Shown: positions 6,297 through 6,959 of the stretch, in pieces
Numbering within the stretch: the first letter of the stretch is position 1
Layout of the letters: each line of letters starts with the position of its first letter
NCBI GenBank assembly: GCA_003156795.1
Contig: PMHU01000191.1
Coordinates: 1-6,959 of the forward strand
Length of the DNA: 6,959 nt
Origin: Acidimicrobiaceae bacterium
Lineage (GTDB): Bacteria; Actinomycetota; Acidimicrobiia; Acidimicrobiales; Palsa-688
Reading direction: 5' to 3'
Notes under the pieces: generated by a model
What the model saw: the letters and a program-made list of their open reading frames with translations, nothing else
Database searches by the model: none
What the model was told of the DNA's origin: nothing
Made by a program: the position numbers and the translations under genes

Positions 6297-6959
6297 TTAC
6301 TCCTCCGAGGCGGGAGCGGGCTCCGCGGCCGGAGCGGGTTCCGCGGCGACATCGGCCTCCGCGGGAACAGGCTCCGCGGCCGGAGCGGCCTCCGCGGCGG
6401 GAGCGGATTCCGCGACACTGGCCTCCGCAGTCTCCTCACCGTCGACGCCAGCCGCCGCCGCGCCATCGCCTTCGACGCCATCAGCCTCCGCGCCGCCGGG
6501 CTCGGCGCCACCACCGCTGGCCAGGTACTCGGCCGCCCACGCAGCCTGGGCTTCAGATTCCGGCTCGAAGTCGGCGAAGCCGGCTGCGCCTATGTAGTTG
6601 CCGTGCTCGTCGTAGGCGTGCTCGCCGAAGGCGTCCCGGTACTCGGCTGCCACTTCGCCGCCCTCGGCCGCCTGCTTGATGGACAAGCTGATCCGGCGCC
6701 GCTGCAAGTCGATCTCGATGATCTTGACCCACAGCTCTTCGCTCGGGCTCACGACCTGCTCGGGGAGGTCCACGTGGTGGTTGGCCATTTCGGAGATGTG
6801 CACCAGGCCTTCGATGCCGTCGCCCACCTGCACGAAGGCGCCGAACGGCACCAGCTTGGTGACCCGCCCGTACACCAGCTCCCCGACGCGGTGGGCGTTG
6901 GCGAACTCCTGCCACGGGTCAGATTGGGTGGCCTTGAGCGAAAGGCTGATCCGCTCGCG
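6297..6959 (-). CDS. rpsA: Ribosomal protein S1, C-terminal part (5' end beyond window)
   Basis: The last 220 residues of 30S ribosomal protein S1, which helps mRNA dock on the small subunit. The frame is open to the right edge, so the N-terminal S1 domains are missing. Visible residues begin with RERISLSLKATQSDPWQEF, the end of one S1 (OB-fold) domain and its linker. A complete last S1 domain follows: VGELVYGRVTKLVPFGAF, GIEGLVHISEMA, then LWVKIIEIDLQRRRISLSIKQA. This spacing and wording is characteristic of actinobacterial S1. After it comes an unusually long tail of roughly 120 residues, first acidic and aromatic (EYRDAFGEHAYDEHGNYIG), then Gly/Ala/Glu-rich, ending in Ala-Glu-Pro repeats and PASEE. 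The internal GTG at 6875 is not a start; conserved S1 sequence continues upstream of it. The gene converges on the amine catabolic unit and has no functional link to it. Confidence 0.95.
   Translation of the reverse strand, partial: RERISLSLKATQSDPWQEFANAHRVGELVYGRVTKLVPFGAFVQVGDGIEGLVHISEMANHHVDLPEQVVSPSEELWVKIIEIDLQRRRISLSIKQAAEGGEVAAEYRDAFGEHAYDEHGNYIGAAGFADFEPESEAQAAWAAEYLASGGGAEPGGAEADGVEGDGAAAAGVDGEETAEASVAESAPAAEAAPAAEPVPAEADVAAEPAPAAEPAPASEE
6313..6417 (-). repeat. Degenerate 18-bp tandem repeat encoding the S1 tail
   Basis: Five units of 18 bases and one of 15 lie in phase: 6313-6330, 6331-6348, 6349-6366, 6367-6381 (short), 6382-6399 and 6400-6417. Read on the plus strand most carry GGAGCGG then TTCCGCGG or CTCCGCGG. 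On the coding strand each gives about six residues of the AAEPAP type. In-frame unit gain or loss would change tail length without breaking rpsA. Confidence 0.7.

Noticed and set aside
5930..6514. A 194-codon minus-strand open frame spanning the palindrome, the rpsA tail and the oxidoreductase end
   Set aside because: Its Arg/Pro repeats are the rpsA tail repeat read in another frame, and it overlaps two established genes.
1..6959. Signs of a novel defence or mobile system
   Set aside because: Every gene belongs to a recognisable metabolic, transport, regulatory or ribosomal family, and no transposase, nuclease, toxin or reverse transcriptase motif is visible on either strand.

Overview
The window looks like chromosomal DNA from a high-GC actinobacterium (Actinomycetota; an Acidimicrobiia-like or other deep-branching member is possible but cannot be settled here). 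The reasons are strong GC bias at third codon positions, long antisense shadow reading frames, an actinobacterial-type ribosomal protein S1 with an Ala/Pro/Glu-rich tail, and a probable leaderless GTG-start regulator.

Layout. Positions 1-2671 hold two minus-strand genes in one transcription unit: an aldehyde dehydrogenase very like gamma-aminobutyraldehyde dehydrogenase (PatD/YdcW type), then an APC-family amino acid/polyamine permease cut by the left window edge. A 110-base divergent control region (2672-2781) separates them from a plus-strand unit: an Lrp/AsnC-family regulator, a class III PLP aminotransferase of the polyamine:pyruvate type whose start overlaps the regulator by 16 bases, and a DAO-family FAD oxidoreductase 13 bases further on. 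This unit ends at 6132. The convergent gap 6133-6296 carries a long imperfect palindrome. From 6297 to the right edge lies the 3' part of rpsA (ribosomal protein S1) on the minus strand, unrelated in function to the catabolic genes.

Working model (inference from family and context). The permease imports an amine such as putrescine. The aminotransferase and/or the FAD oxidoreductase remove an amino group to give an aminoaldehyde such as 4-aminobutanal. PatD oxidises that to an amino acid such as GABA, and the Lrp/AsnC protein senses a pathway metabolite and controls both arms from the shared intergenic region. No gamma-glutamyl-amine ligase (PuuA-like) or GABA aminotransferase pair is visible, so the pathway may continue outside the window. 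The substrate is not proven by sequence.

I do not see an undescribed defence or mobile system. The least ordinary elements are the palindrome at 6162-6252, the compact divergent promoter with helically phased GAATCC repeats and a leaderless start, the TTG-start oxidoreductase with a Pro/Ala-rich leader, and the degenerate 18-bp repeats encoding the S1 tail.
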